Positions 35,380-44,277 of a stretch of DNA of 64,000 nucleotides are shown here, one piece after another; position 1 is the stretch's first letter; every line of letters begins with the position of its first letter. The stretch comes from Brevundimonas sp. (lineage in GTDB: Bacteria > Pseudomonadota > Alphaproteobacteria > Caulobacterales > Caulobacteraceae), in the NCBI RefSeq assembly GCF_027484365.1, contig NZ_JAIXTC010000026.1, positions 1-64,000 on the forward strand, written 5' to 3'. A program made the position numbers and the translations under genes. The notes under the pieces are model-generated. The model had not been told where the DNA came from. It saw only the letters and a list, made by a program, of their open reading frames with translations, and ran no database searches.

Positions 35380-35570
35380 AAGGTCTGGTCCTGAGCCGGC
35401 GCCGGGTCCTCGATCGCGACGCCCGGCCCCAGGATCATCACCCCGGCCAGAAGCACCGCCGCACAGGCGGCCAGACAGGCTGCGGCCAGTGTCCCGGACA
35501 CGCCGTTGCGCGCCACCGGCTCGGCCAGCGCCACACGGGCGGCGTCGATCTGGACCTGGGTATCGCGCAT
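35376..35570 (-). CDS. small hypothetical membrane protein between trpE and trpG
   Basis: This encodes 64 aa. The N-terminal 25 residues are soluble and mildly amphipathic (TQVQIDAARVALAEPVARNG). Residues about 27-51 form one transmembrane helix (LAAACLAACAAVLLAGVMIL), and the tail is acidic. The stop overlaps the trpE stop on the other strand (shared CTAG). It is convergent with trpE and divergent from trpG. Coding character is moderate and no homologue is recognised, so this may be a real small gene or chance. A ggag lies about 11 nt before the ATG. Confidence 0.5.
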   Translation of the reverse strand: MRDTQVQIDAARVALAEPVARNGVSGTLAAACLAACAAVLLAGVMILGPGVAIEDPAPAQDQTF

Positions 35571-35678
35571 GGAATCATGGGCTCCGATGGAAGCCCCGAT
35601 TTCAGTCCGCCGGGGTTAACGATCCGTGTTCGTGCGCGTCCGCTTGGCGGGGCGATCCACAGCCTCTAGAAGCGCCGG

Positions 35679-36269
35679 ATGATCCTCGTCGTCGATAACT
35701 ACGACAGCTTTACCTACAACCTCGTCCACTACCTCGCGGAGCTGGGCGCGCAGACTCACGTCGTGCGCAACGACGACCTGACGACCGAGGAGGCCTGGGC
35801 CCTGAAGCCCGAGGCGATCCTGCTGTCGCCCGGCCCCTGCGCCCCCGATCAGGCGGGCATCTGCCTGCCCCTGATCGACACCGCGCCGCTGGACATGCCG
35901 ATCCTGGGCGTCTGCCTCGGCCATCAGGCGATCGGCCAGGCCATGGGCGGCCACGTCATCCGCGCCAAGGCCCTGATGCACGGCAAGACCTCGCCGATCA
36001 TTCACGAGGGCAAGGGCATGTTCGCCGGCCTGCCCTCGCCTTTCACCGCGACCCGGTATCACTCGCTGGCGGTGCAGCGCGAAACCCTGCCCAACACCCT
36101 GAACGTCACGGCCTGGACCGAGGACGGCGAGATCATGGGCTTCCAGCACCACGAGCGGCCGATCCACGGGGTCCAGTTCCACCCCGAATCCATCGCCACC
36201 GAACACGGCCACGAAATGCTGGCCAACTTCCTCGACCAGGCGGGCGTCAAGCGTCTGGCTATGGTGTGA
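35679..36269 (+). CDS. trpG: anthranilate synthase component II (glutamine amidotransferase)
   Basis: This encodes 196 aa of the class I amidotransferase family. The N-terminus [17 protein letters not shown] and [13 protein letters not shown] are typical. The nucleophile is C79 in [16 protein letters not shown]. The His/Glu pair is in [14 protein letters not shown]. It releases ammonia for TrpE, and could also serve PabB. Start 35679 is standard. trpD follows after a 155-bp gap filled by an inverted repeat. Confidence 0.97.
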   Translation: MILVVDNYDSFTYNLVHYLAELGAQTHVVRNDDLTTEEAWALKPEAILLSPGPCAPDQAGICLPLIDTAPLDMPILGVCLGHQAIGQAMGGHVIRAKALMHGKTSPIIHEGKGMFAGLPSPFTATRYHSLAVQRETLPNTLNVTAWTEDGEIMGFQHHERPIHGVQFHPESIATEHGHEMLANFLDQAGVKRLAMV

Positions 36270-36287
36270 TTCAGTGACCCACCCCTT

Positions 36288-36416
36288 CCGCTCATCCCCG
36301 CGAAAGCGGGGACCCAGTGCTTTGGGCGACGGTTTTCACAGGTCCATCGCCGGCGCCCATCCCGCACGCCCTGCCTCACTCAAGAACTGGGTCCCCGCTT
36401 TCGCGGGGATGAGCGG
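36288..36416. repeat. intergenic inverted repeat with 31-bp perfect arms, trpG-trpD gap
   Basis: The arm at 36288-36318 begins ccgctcatccccgcg and ends ggggacccagt. The arm at 36386-36416 is its exact reverse complement. Each arm also contains a small palindrome (ccccgcgaaagcgggg). Such 'tcatccccgcgaaagcgggga' units are common between genes in Caulobacterales and sphingomonads. The repeat ends 9 bp before the trpD GTG, so trpD's ribosome site (gggggttaggg) abuts it. Confidence 0.85.
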
Positions 36417-36424
36417 GGGTTAGG

Positions 36425-37465
36425 GTGTCTAACGGATTCAAACCGCTGCTAGCGAAGCTGGTTGACGGGCAGTCGCTCACATCAAGCGAGGCCGGCGACT
36501 TCTTCGCCGCCTGCCTGCGCGGCGAGCCGACCCCGGCCCAGGTCGCCGCCGCCGTCACCGCCCTGCGAATCAGAGGCGAGACGGTCGAGGAGATCGCCGC
36601 CTTCGCCCAGGCCATGCGCGACGCCGCCACAACGCTCGACCATCCCTACGACGTCATCGACACCTGCGGCACGGGCGGCGACGGGGCCCACACCTTCAAC
36701 ATCTCGACGGCCGCCGCCCTCGTGCTCGCCGGCGCGGGCCTGAAGGTCGCCAAGCACGGCAACCGGGCCATGAGTTCGAAGTCCGGATCGTCGGACGTGC
36801 TCGGCGTTCTCGGCGTCGACCTGACCGCCGGTCTCGCACAGCAGCGTCAGGCCCTCGACGAGGCCGGCATCGCCTTCCTGTTCGCCCCCGCCTACCACGG
36901 GGCCATGCGCCACGTGGGGCCGGTCCGGGCGGAGATCGGGTTCCGCACCGTCTTTAACTTGCTGGGCCCGCTGTCGAACCCGGCCGGAGCGAAGCGACAG
37001 GTCATGGGCGTCTATGATCCGCGTCTTCTGGAGCCGCTCGCCGAGGTGCTGGGACGGCTCGGCGCCATCCGCGCCTGGACCGTCCACGGCCAAGGCCTCG
37101 ACGAACTGACCACCACGGGCCCGACCGAGGTGGCAGAGTGGAAGGACGGCGCCGTCCGCCGTTTCGAGGTCACGCCCGAGGACGCAGGCCTGCCGCGCGC
37201 CGACATCGAATCCCTGCGCGGCGGCGACGCCGAGACCAACGCCGCCGCCCTGACCGCCCTCCTCGCGGGTCAGACCGGCCCCTACCGCGACGTGGTGTTG
37301 CTCAATGCCGCCGCCGCCCTCGTGGTCGCAGACAGGGCCTCCGACCTGAAATCCGGTGTCGCCCTCGCTGCCGCGGCCATCGACGACGGCAGGGCAGCCG
37401 AGGCTCTCGCCGGTCTGGCCCGCATCACCTCGACGCCGCCGCCCGTTACCGAAGACCCCGCATGA
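36425..37465 (+). CDS. trpD: anthranilate phosphoribosyltransferase
   Basis: This encodes 346 aa. It joins anthranilate and PRPP. The PRPP motif [15 protein letters not shown] (about residues 79-93) and [20 protein letters not shown] (about 107-126) are diagnostic. [19 protein letters not shown] and the [13 protein letters not shown] segment are also conserved. The start is a GTG at 36425. Its position immediately after the inverted repeat could make initiation depend on that structure. It overlaps trpC by 4 bp. Confidence 0.97.
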   Translation: MSNGFKPLLAKLVDGQSLTSSEAGDFFAACLRGEPTPAQVAAAVTALRIRGETVEEIAAFAQAMRDAATTLDHPYDVIDTCGTGGDGAHTFNISTAAALVLAGAGLKVAKHGNRAMSSKSGSSDVLGVLGVDLTAGLAQQRQALDEAGIAFLFAPAYHGAMRHVGPVRAEIGFRTVFNLLGPLSNPAGAKRQVMGVYDPRLLEPLAEVLGRLGAIRAWTVHGQGLDELTTTGPTEVAEWKDGAVRRFEVTPEDAGLPRADIESLRGGDAETNAAALTALLAGQTGPYRDVVLLNAAAALVVADRASDLKSGVALAAAAIDDGRAAEALAGLARITSTPPPVTEDPA

Positions 37466-38250
37466 CCGACATCCTCGACCGTATCGCCGCCTACAAGCGC
37501 GAGGACGTCGCTGTCCGGAAAGCCGCCCGGTCTCAGACCGAGGTCGAATCCCTGGCCCTGATCGCCGGGATGCCGCGCGGCTTCCGGAGCGCCCTCGAAC
37601 GGCGCGCCGGGTCCGGCCGCCCCGCCCTGATCGCCGAAATCAAGAAGGCCAGTCCGTCCAAGGGCCTGATCCGTCCCGACTTCGATCCGCCCGCGCTCGC
37701 TCAAGCCTATGAGGCCGGCGGCGCGGCCTGTCTGTCGATCCTGACCGACGGCCCAAGCTTCCAGGGCGCCGACGACTACCTGATCAAGGCCCGCGCCGCG
37801 GTCACCCTGCCCTGTCTGCGCAAGGACTTCCTCGTCGATCCCTGGCAGGTGGCCGAGAGCCGGGCCCTGGGCGCCGACTGTATCCTGATCATCCTGGCCA
37901 TGATCGACGATGTCCTGGCGGCCGAACTTCTGGCCGAGGCGCGCCGGTTCAGCATGGACGCCCTGATCGAGACCCATGACGAGGCCGAGATGGCCCGCGC
38001 CGCCGACCTCGGCGGGGACCTGGTCGGGATCAACAATCGGTCGTTGCGGACCTTCGAGGTTGATCTGGGCGCCACGGCCCGGCTTGCGCCGCTGTCGCCG
38101 GCGGGGTCGTTGCTGGTGGCCGAGAGCGGGATCTTCAGTCCGGCCGACGTCGCGGAAGTCTCCGGCGCCGGTGCTACAGCCATCCTCGTCGGCGAAAGCC
38201 TGATGCGTCAGCCCGATGTCGAGGCGGCGACCCAAACGCTGCTCGCGTAA
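37462..38250 (+). CDS. trpC: indole-3-glycerol-phosphate synthase
   Basis: This encodes 262 aa, a TIM barrel. It closes the indole ring from CdRP. Motifs: [20 protein letters not shown] (catalytic Lys), [37 protein letters not shown] (second catalytic Lys), [25 protein letters not shown] and [12 protein letters not shown]. It is monofunctional (no fused TrpF). The ATG overlaps trpD (ATGA). In many alphaproteobacteria moaC and moeA follow; here an inverted repeat and then lexA do. Confidence 0.97.
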   Translation: MTDILDRIAAYKREDVAVRKAARSQTEVESLALIAGMPRGFRSALERRAGSGRPALIAEIKKASPSKGLIRPDFDPPALAQAYEAGGAACLSILTDGPSFQGADDYLIKARAAVTLPCLRKDFLVDPWQVAESRALGADCILIILAMIDDVLAAELLAEARRFSMDALIETHDEAEMARAADLGGDLVGINNRSLRTFEVDLGATARLAPLSPAGSLLVAESGIFSPADVAEVSGAGATAILVGESLMRQPDVEAATQTLLA

Positions 38251-38251
38251 C

Positions 38252-38421
38252 GTCACCTCCCCATTCGCGCAGGCGAATGGGGAGGACAGGCGGCCGAAGG
38301 ACGCCAGGAGGGGGCGACACCGAATTGGAAGGTCTGCCCTCTGCATTAGACACGGTGTCGCCCCCTCCTGATCGCTGCGCGATCTGTCCTCCCCGCGCGC
38401 CTTCGCGCGCAGGGAGGTGAC
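38252..38421. repeat. large inverted repeat between trpC and lexA
   Basis: Outer arms gtcacctccc (38252-38261) and gggaggtgac (38412-38421) and inner arms aggagggggcgacaccg (38310-38326) and cggtgtcgccccctcct (38353-38369) are inverted copies. Small hairpins sit within each side (ttcgcgcaggcgaa; gcgcgccttcgcgcgc). It begins two bases after the trpC stop and so may act as a terminator-like structure. It looks like a miniature mobile or dispersed element. Confidence 0.8.
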
Positions 38422-38436
38422 CGCCCTGCCGTTAAG

Positions 38437-38465
38437 TTGACATTAGGCAAGAACACTTACAGAAC
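38437..38465 (+). promoter_or_regulatory. lexA promoter with LexA box over the -10
   Basis: TTGACA (38437-38442, TTGACAT extended) is followed at 14 bp by TACAGAAC (38458-38465), which keeps the ANAWC end of the Caulobacter -10. The same bases form the minus-strand SOS box GAAC-N7-GAAC at 38451-38465, so bound LexA would cover the -10. Initiation would be near 38472, 35 nt before the ATG. Confidence 0.75.
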
Positions 38466-38475
38466 ATCGCCAACG

Positions 38476-38490
38476 GTTCACGACTTGTTC
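38476..38490 (+). promoter_or_regulatory. second LexA (SOS) box, GTTC-N7-GTTC
   Basis: GTTC at 38476-38479 and GTTC at 38487-38490 are separated by 7 bp, the alphaproteobacterial LexA consensus. It lies 16 bp before the lexA ATG and 25 bp (start to start) from the first box, which has opposite orientation. Two boxes suggest tight autoregulation of lexA. Confidence 0.88.
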
Positions 38491-38506
38491 TGAAGGCGAT
38501 TCCCCC

Positions 38507-39199
38507 ATGCTGACCCGCAAGCAGCACGAACTCCTGATGTTCATCCACGAACGGATCAAGGAGACCGGCGTCTCCCCCTCCTTCGACGAGATGAAGGAAG
38601 CGCTGGATCTGGCGTCCAAATCGGGCATCCACCGGCTGATCACGGCGCTGGAGGAACGCGGCTTCATCCGCCGCCTCGCCCACCGCGCCCGGGCGCTTGA
38701 GGTCACCAAACTGCCGGAACAGGCGACGACCGGCCCCGTTCGCGGCCGCGCCGGATTCACCCCTGCGGTGATCGAGGGCGGCGGACGCAGCGCTTCGGCA
38801 CAGCCCGCCAACGACACCCGCGAACTGACCCTCGTCGGCAAGATCGCCGCCGGCGTGCCCATCGCCGCCCTGCAGGGCGACAACGGCCGCTTCCATGTGC
38901 CCGAAACCATGCTGGGCGCCGGGGAGCACTACATGCTGGAGATCGAAGGCGACTCGATGATCGAGGCCGGAATCCTCAACGGAGACCTGGTGGTCATCAA
39001 ACGCGTCGACACCGCCTCCTCGGGCGAGATCGTCGTGGCTCTGGTGGAAGGTGAAGAGGCGACCCTCAAACGTCTGCGCAAGAAGGGCAATTCCATCGCT
39101 CTGGAGCCAGCCAATCGCAACTATGAGACCCGCATTTTCGGCCCCGACCAGGTCGAGGTCCAGGGCAAGCTGGTCGGCCTCATCCGCCAGTATCACTGA
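38507..39199 (+). CDS. lexA: LexA repressor (SOS regulator)
   Basis: This encodes 230 aa. The N-terminal winged HTH ([40 protein letters not shown]) binds SOS boxes. A linker of about 35 residues, longer than in E. coli, precedes the S24 domain. The self-cleavage site is A115-G116 in GKIAAGVP, and the Ser-Lys dyad is S150 (EGDSMIEAG) and K188 (ATLKRL). RecA-stimulated cleavage would induce the regulon. Two LexA boxes precede the gene. The last 20 bp overlap the convergent comEC gene. Confidence 0.97.
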   Translation: MLTRKQHELLMFIHERIKETGVSPSFDEMKEALDLASKSGIHRLITALEERGFIRRLAHRARALEVTKLPEQATTGPVRGRAGFTPAVIEGGGRSASAQPANDTRELTLVGKIAAGVPIAALQGDNGRFHVPETMLGAGEHYMLEIEGDSMIEAGILNGDLVVIKRVDTASSGEIVVALVEGEEATLKRLRKKGNSIALEPANRNYETRIFGPDQVEVQGKLVGLIRQYH

Positions 39200-41369
39200 C
39201 GCCAGCATCCGCCGCATCGGGATCGCCGATGCGGCTCCACGGCCGGTCGCCACGCACCTCGGCAGCCCAGACCGCGCGCCAGCCTTGGGCAGTGCGCCAC
39301 AGCTCGACCGATCCGCCTTTCTGGTAATCGAGCCCGTCCAGGACCAGCTTGCCGTCGCAGGACGGAGGCAGCGCTTGAACAACGGCCCGGACGCTGACCA
39401 ACGGCGCCGATGCACAGAGCGCGGCGAGTTGCTGGTCGCCGGGCGCGTCCTTGCCCCACCACAGCGCGACCGGGCCAGACGCGGCCCCGTCCGGCGCGCA
39501 ACTTGACCTCAAGCAGGTCCATCCTTCGTCCGGCCGAGGCTCCAGCGTCAGGCCCCGCCGCCGCGACCACAGGTCCGCCGCGAACGGACGCACGCCGGGC
39601 CTGACCACGACCGCCACGCCGGCCTCGCTGAACGCCGCATTGGTCCCGCCGTCCCCGATCCACACCGTCGGTGTCGGCGCACGCGGCCAGACCAGGACCG
39701 CGCAGGCGAACGGCAGGCCCATCCAGCGCAGACGCCCCTGCCACAGGCACAGGAACAGGACGCCGAGGAACGAGATCGGCAACACAGCATCCGGCGCGCT
39801 GGCGATCGTCTTCACCGCCCCCGGAAGCCCGGCCGTCCAGTGACCGATCGCCAGCATCAGATCGACGCCCTTCCCCGCCACCCACAGGAAGGGTCCGCCC
39901 AGTCCGACCGGCTCCAGCAGTGCGCCCAGTGCCAGCGCCGGCATCATCACGAAGTCCGCGATCGGCGAGGTCGTCAGATTCGCAACCAGCCCGTACAGGG
40001 CGGCGCGATTGAAATGCTGGACCGCGAACGGCCCCGTCGCGGCGCCCGCGACCAGACTCGCCGTCACCGCGATCACCAGCCAGTGCCTGACCGACTGGAA
40101 CGCTGCGATCGGCCAGGGCACGGACAGCTCCCGTGTCCTCGGCGGCCAGGCCTCAGACAGGGCCACGAGCGCCGCCGTCGCCGCGAACGACATCTGGAAC
40201 CCCGGCGTCACGATGGCCTCGGGCTGCAGGATCAGCACCACCATGGCCGCAACCGCCAGCGCGTGCATGGTGATCGCGGGCCTGTCGAGGAGTATCGAGG
40301 CAAACGCCACAGACGCCGTAATCGCCGCCCGCTGCGCCGGCGCCGGCGCTCCCGACAGGACCAGATAGCTCCACACGGCGGCCAGTCCGACGACGGCCGC
40401 CACCTTCTTCCCCGACACGCGAAGCGCCAGCCAGGGCCAGGCCGCGACGCCCAGCCGGACCACGAAGAAGGCGAAGCCGCCGACAATGGCCATATGCAGG
40501 CCCGAAATCGACAGGATGTGCGCCAGCCCGGAATCGCGCATGGCGTCGAGATCTTCCCGCTGGATCCAGGTCTCGTGCCCGGTGGTCATGGCCGCAGCGA
40601 TCCCGCCGGTCCGTTCGCCCAGCCGGTCGACGATCCGCTGCGCCAGGGCGAACCGCGCCTTGTTGACCGCCATCGCCAGACGCAGTCGCCACGGCGGCGG
40701 TGCCAGATAGGCCTGCCGCGTCTCTCCGAGGGCGAAGGCCGTGCCGCCCAGCCCCTGAAAGTATGCGTTGCGCCCGAAGTCATACGCACCCGGACTGGCC
40801 GGAGGCGGGGGCGGATTGAGGATGGCGAACAGCCGGATCGCCTCCCCCGGACCCGGCGGCTCGCCCTTCACCGTGGCCCGGAGCCGGATCGGGGTCGCGT
40901 CAGGCTCAAGTCCCTGAATTCGTACCGGTGCGAGGACGATCCGGTGGCCCCGGTCGCCGGGACTGTCGACATCGACGACCCAGCCCTCGACCACGGTCGG
41001 CTCGGCCAGCGGCGGAGCGATCGGGGCCGCGACCCGTTCCGCCCGCAATTTCGCCCCCGCCAGCCCGAGGAACAGGCAGGCGACCAGCATCAGCGGAAGA
41101 GTGACCGCCCGCCCGCGCCCCAGCCGCCTGGCGCCCAGCCATACCCCCGTCGCGAGCGCCGCAGAGACCACCAGCGGCCAGAGCGGCGGCTCGGACCTCA
41201 GGGCGAAATAGATCGCCGCCCCGCCGCCGAAGGCCACAGGGGCCCAGAGCCGCCACCGCAGGGACTGGGCCACCACCTCGTCCAGGGCCCAGGCACGAAC
41301 CCGTGCCGACAGGCTGGGCTTTGCCGCATCGGGGGGTATAAGGGCGACCCGTTCGGATCCCTCTCCCAT
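39180..41369 (-). CDS. comEC: ComEC/Rec2-family DNA uptake channel protein
   Basis: This encodes about 729 aa. An N-terminal membrane pair and DUF4131 domain (about 25-220) precede the Competence domain (about 230-510) with [20 protein letters not shown], a polytopic core that forms the inner-membrane pore for single-stranded DNA. The C-terminal part (about 560-729) starts like a metallo-beta-lactamase domain ([11 protein letters not shown]) but no HxHxDH is present, so nuclease activity is unlikely. It overlaps lexA by 20 bp at the 3' end. The chosen start overlaps the gltX ATG by 2 bp (CATG); a start further in is possible. Confidence 0.88.
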   Translation of the reverse strand: MGEGSERVALIPPDAAKPSLSARVRAWALDEVVAQSLRWRLWAPVAFGGGAAIYFALRSEPPLWPLVVSAALATGVWLGARRLGRGRAVTLPLMLVACLFLGLAGAKLRAERVAAPIAPPLAEPTVVEGWVVDVDSPGDRGHRIVLAPVRIQGLEPDATPIRLRATVKGEPPGPGEAIRLFAILNPPPPPASPGAYDFGRNAYFQGLGGTAFALGETRQAYLAPPPWRLRLAMAVNKARFALAQRIVDRLGERTGGIAAAMTTGHETWIQREDLDAMRDSGLAHILSISGLHMAIVGGFAFFVVRLGVAAWPWLALRVSGKKVAAVVGLAAVWSYLVLSGAPAPAQRAAITASVAFASILLDRPAITMHALAVAAMVVLILQPEAIVTPGFQMSFAATAALVALSEAWPPRTRELSVPWPIAAFQSVRHWLVIAVTASLVAGAATGPFAVQHFNRAALYGLVANLTTSPIADFVMMPALALGALLEPVGLGGPFLWVAGKGVDLMLAIGHWTAGLPGAVKTIASAPDAVLPISFLGVLFLCLWQGRLRWMGLPFACAVLVWPRAPTPTVWIGDGGTNAAFSEAGVAVVVRPGVRPFAADLWSRRRGLTLEPRPDEGWTCLRSSCAPDGAASGPVALWWGKDAPGDQQLAALCASAPLVSVRAVVQALPPSCDGKLVLDGLDYQKGGSVELWRTAQGWRAVWAAEVRGDRPWSRIGDPDAADAGVSDTGG

Positions 41370-42786
41370 GCCCGCAGATTCCTCCCCCCAGGTCGTCACC
41401 CGTTTCGCCCCCTCGCCCACAGGCTACCTCCACATAGGAGGCGCGAGAACGGCGTTGTTCAACTACCTTTACGCGAAAGGTCGGGGCGGCAAATTCCTGG
41501 TCCGCATCGAGGACACCGACCGCGAGCGCTCCACCGACGACGCCGTCAAGGCCATCTTCGACGGCCTGAGCTGGCTTGAGCTGTTCGCCGACGAGGAGCC
41601 CGTCTTCCAGCACGCCCAGGCCGACCGCCACCGCGAGGTCGTCGACCGGTTGCTCGAACTCGGCGCCGCCTACCGCGACTTCACCTCGGCTGAAGAGACG
41701 GGCCGGCTGCGCGACGAGGCCAAGGCCGAACGCCGCACCTTCGAATCGCCCTGGCGCGACCGCACCCCGACCGTCGACGATCTGGACCAGCCGCACGTGG
41801 TCCGCTTCCGTCGGCCCCTGCCGGGCCGGGTGGTCGTGGCCGACGCCGTCCAGGGCGAGGTCAGCTGGGACGCAAACGATCTGGACGATCTTGTCCTGCT
41901 GCGCTCCGACGGGGCGCCGACCTACAATCTCGCCGTGGTCGTGGATGACCACGACATGGGCGTCACCCACGTCATCCGCGGCGACGACCATCTCAACAAC
42001 GCCGCGCGCCAGTCGCTGATCTATGACGCGCTCGGCTGGACCCGGCCGGTCTTCGCCCACATCCCCCTGATCCACGGTCCCGACGGGGCCAAGCTGTCGA
42101 AGCGCCACGGGGCCCAGGCGGTCCATGAGTATGCCGAAATGGGCTATCTGCCCGAGGCCATGCGCAACTACCTGGCCCGGCTCGGCTGGGCCCATGGCGA
42201 CGATGAACTGTTCGGCGACGCCCAGGCGCGCGAATGGTTCGATCTCGACGGGGTGGGCAAGGCTCCGGCCCGGCTCGATTTCGACAAGCTGGCCCACGTC
42301 AATTCGCACTGGCTGCGGCTCGCCGCCGACGACCGCCTGGCCGGCATGACGCTCGACGCCCATCTCTCAAGGGGCACGCCCCTGAACGAAGGCGACGAGG
42401 CCCGGCTCCAGCGCGCCATGCCCTTCGTCAAGGATCGCGCGAAGACCTTGCTCGAACTGGCCGATCAGACGGCTTTCGTCCTCAAGACACGCCCGCTCGA
42501 CCTCGACGAAAAGGCTCGGACCCTGCTGTCCGGAGAGACCGCGGAACGTATCGCCCGGGTCCGCGCGCGCCTGAACCTGTTCGAGAGCTGGGACGTCTTC
42601 GCCCTTGAAGCGGAGTTGAAGGCGTTCGCAGAGGAAGAGGGCGTCGGTTTCGGCAAGATCGGGCCGCCGATGCGCGCGGCTCTGACCGGCGGCTCTGCAT
42701 CTCCGGACATCGCAAAAACCCTCTCGGCCCTCGGACGCGAAGACGCGCTTGGGCGCTTGGATGATGCGCTGCAACACAGTAAGTGA
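41368..42786 (+). CDS. gltX: glutamate--tRNA ligase
   Basis: This encodes 472 aa, a class I aminoacyl-tRNA synthetase. The HIGH-type motif is RFAPSPTGYLHIGGARTALF (residues about 12-31), and the KMSKS-type motif is GAKLSKRHGA (about 245). IEDTDRERSTDDAV and GEVSWDANDLDDLVLLRSDG are conserved. The C-terminal anticodon-binding domain (about 330-472) is complete. The ATG at 41368 overlaps the divergent comEC start, and no longer promoter gap exists, so the gltX promoter must lie inside comEC. Many alphaproteobacteria have a second GltX; whether this is the discriminating form is unknown. Confidence 0.96.
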   Translation: MPADSSPQVVTRFAPSPTGYLHIGGARTALFNYLYAKGRGGKFLVRIEDTDRERSTDDAVKAIFDGLSWLELFADEEPVFQHAQADRHREVVDRLLELGAAYRDFTSAEETGRLRDEAKAERRTFESPWRDRTPTVDDLDQPHVVRFRRPLPGRVVVADAVQGEVSWDANDLDDLVLLRSDGAPTYNLAVVVDDHDMGVTHVIRGDDHLNNAARQSLIYDALGWTRPVFAHIPLIHGPDGAKLSKRHGAQAVHEYAEMGYLPEAMRNYLARLGWAHGDDELFGDAQAREWFDLDGVGKAPARLDFDKLAHVNSHWLRLAADDRLAGMTLDAHLSRGTPLNEGDEARLQRAMPFVKDRAKTLLELADQTAFVLKTRPLDLDEKARTLLSGETAERIARVRARLNLFESWDVFALEAELKAFAEEEGVGFGKIGPPMRAALTGGSASPDIAKTLSALGREDALGRLDDALQHSK

Positions 42787-42850
42787 ACGGGCATAACAAT
42801 CGGGGTCCGGGGCTTCCCGTCCGGGCCAAACACCAAAGCAAGGGCGCCTG

Positions 42851-44152
42851 ATGACTGAAGCCTCGAAATCCGCCGCCACGGCGACCCTGACCCTCGGCGA
42901 CAAGTCCGTCGAATTGCCGGTCCTGTCCGGTTCGACCGGCCCGGATGTGATCGACATCCGCAAACTGTACAGCGCGACCGACGCCTTCACCTTCGACCCG
43001 GGCTTCACCTCGACTGCGGCTTGCGAAAGCGCCATCACCTATATCGACGGGGACGCCGGCGTGCTTCTGCACCGCGGCTATCCGATCGGTCAGCTGGCCG
43101 AGAAGTCGAACTTCATCGAGGTCTGCCACCTGCTGCTCCACGGCGAACTGCCGACAGCCGCTCAGTACGCCGCATTTGAGGAGACGGTGACGCGGCACAC
43201 CATGCTGCACGCCCAGTTCGACCGCTTCTTCGAGGGCTTCCGTCGCGACGCCCATCCGATGGCGATCATGGTAGGCGCTGTCGGCGCTCTGTCGGCCTTC
43301 TACCACGACAGCCTGGACATCCATGATCCGGTCCAGCGCAACATCTCGGCCATCCGCCTGATCGCCAAGATGCCGACGATCGCGGCCCGCGCCTACAAAT
43401 ACCACATCGGCCAGCCGTTCGTTTCGCCGCGCAACGACCTCTCCTACGCCGAGAACTTCCTGCGCATGTGTTTCGCCGTCCCGGCCGAGGACTATGTGGT
43501 CGATCCGAAGATGGCCCGGGCCATGGACCGGATCTTCACCCTGCACGCCGACCATGAGCAGAACGCCTCGACCTCGACCGTCCGTCTGGCCGGGTCGTCG
43601 GGGGCGAACCCGTTCGCCTGTATCGCCGCCGGCATCGCCTGCCTCTGGGGCCCGTCGCACGGCGGCGCCAACGAAGAGGCGCTGATGATGCTCAAGGAGA
43701 TCGGCACCCCGGACAAGATCCCGGAGTTCATCGAGGGCGTGAAGGCCAAGAAATACAAGCTGATGGGCTTCGGCCACCGCGTGTACAAGAACTACGATCC
43801 CCGGGCGACCGTGATGAAGCAGTCGGCGGACGAGATCCTCGACCTCGTCGGCGCCGAGAACGATCCCCTGTTCCAGGTCGCCAAGGAACTGGAACGCATC
43901 GCCCTGTCGGACGAGTATTTCATTGAACGCAAGCTGTTCCCGAACGTCGACTTCTATTCGGGCATCACCCTGTCGGCGATGGGCTTCCCGACCTCGATGT
44001 TCACCGTGCTGTTCGCCCTGGCCCGCACCGTCGGCTGGATCGCCCAGTGGGAAGAAATGCTGGCCGATCCGGCGCAGAAGATCGGCCGCCCACGCCAGCT
44101 CTACACCGGCCCGACGCAACGCGATTACGTGCCGATCCAGAACCGGGGCTGA
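42851..44152 (+). CDS. gltA: citrate synthase
   Basis: This encodes 433 aa, a type II (hexameric) citrate synthase. Catalytic residues: His in [12 protein letters not shown] (His274 equivalent), His in [14 protein letters not shown] (His305) and the Asp in the NVDFYSGI segment (Asp362). [22 protein letters not shown] text near residue 80 is typical. It condenses acetyl-CoA from PDH with oxaloacetate. An aaggg site precedes the ATG in the 64-bp gap after gltX, and a strong terminator follows. Confidence 0.97.
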   Translation: MTEASKSAATATLTLGDKSVELPVLSGSTGPDVIDIRKLYSATDAFTFDPGFTSTAACESAITYIDGDAGVLLHRGYPIGQLAEKSNFIEVCHLLLHGELPTAAQYAAFEETVTRHTMLHAQFDRFFEGFRRDAHPMAIMVGAVGALSAFYHDSLDIHDPVQRNISAIRLIAKMPTIAARAYKYHIGQPFVSPRNDLSYAENFLRMCFAVPAEDYVVDPKMARAMDRIFTLHADHEQNASTSTVRLAGSSGANPFACIAAGIACLWGPSHGGANEEALMMLKEIGTPDKIPEFIEGVKAKKYKLMGFGHRVYKNYDPRATVMKQSADEILDLVGAENDPLFQVAKELERIALSDEYFIERKLFPNVDFYSGITLSAMGFPTSMFTVLFALARTVGWIAQWEEMLADPAQKIGRPRQLYTGPTQRDYVPIQNRG

Positions 44153-44170
44153 TCCGGAACGACAGACAGG

Positions 44171-44201
44171 ACGCCGGGGCCCGCGCCCCGGCGTTTTTCT
44201 T
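44171..44201 (+). terminator. Rho-independent terminator of gltA
   Basis: A perfect 10-bp stem, acgccggggc (44171-44180) with gccccggcgt (44185-44194), has a 4-nt loop ccgc and is followed by TTTTTCTTT. It lies 18 bp after the gltA stop. Confidence 0.93.
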
Positions 44202-44202
44202 T

Positions 44203-44235
44203 GTCCGGACACGTTCAAGGGCGTGTCCGGACACG
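44203..44235. promoter_or_regulatory. two tgtccggaca palindromes 21 bp apart upstream of lepB, candidate operator
   Basis: The 11-mer gtccggacacg occurs at 44203-44213 and 44224-44234. Each copy is centred on the palindrome gtccggac; the second extends to the perfect 12-bp gtgtccggacac (44222-44233). The copies start exactly 21 bp apart, two helical turns, so two dimers would sit on the same face. They lie between the gltA terminator and the lepB ATG (44278). Confidence 0.5.
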
Positions 44236-44277
44236 ACATCTCTGGCGTGACGACCGGATCGCGGTTCGACTGTCGCC

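Noticed and set aside
33847..38250. Tryptophan attenuator or T-box before trpE or trpG
   Set aside because: trpE overlaps ppiD, and the gap before trpG has no Trp-rich leader peptide or paired terminator/antiterminator.
42787..42850. Terminator between gltX and gltA
   Set aside because: The GC-rich pairing there is weak and has no T-run.
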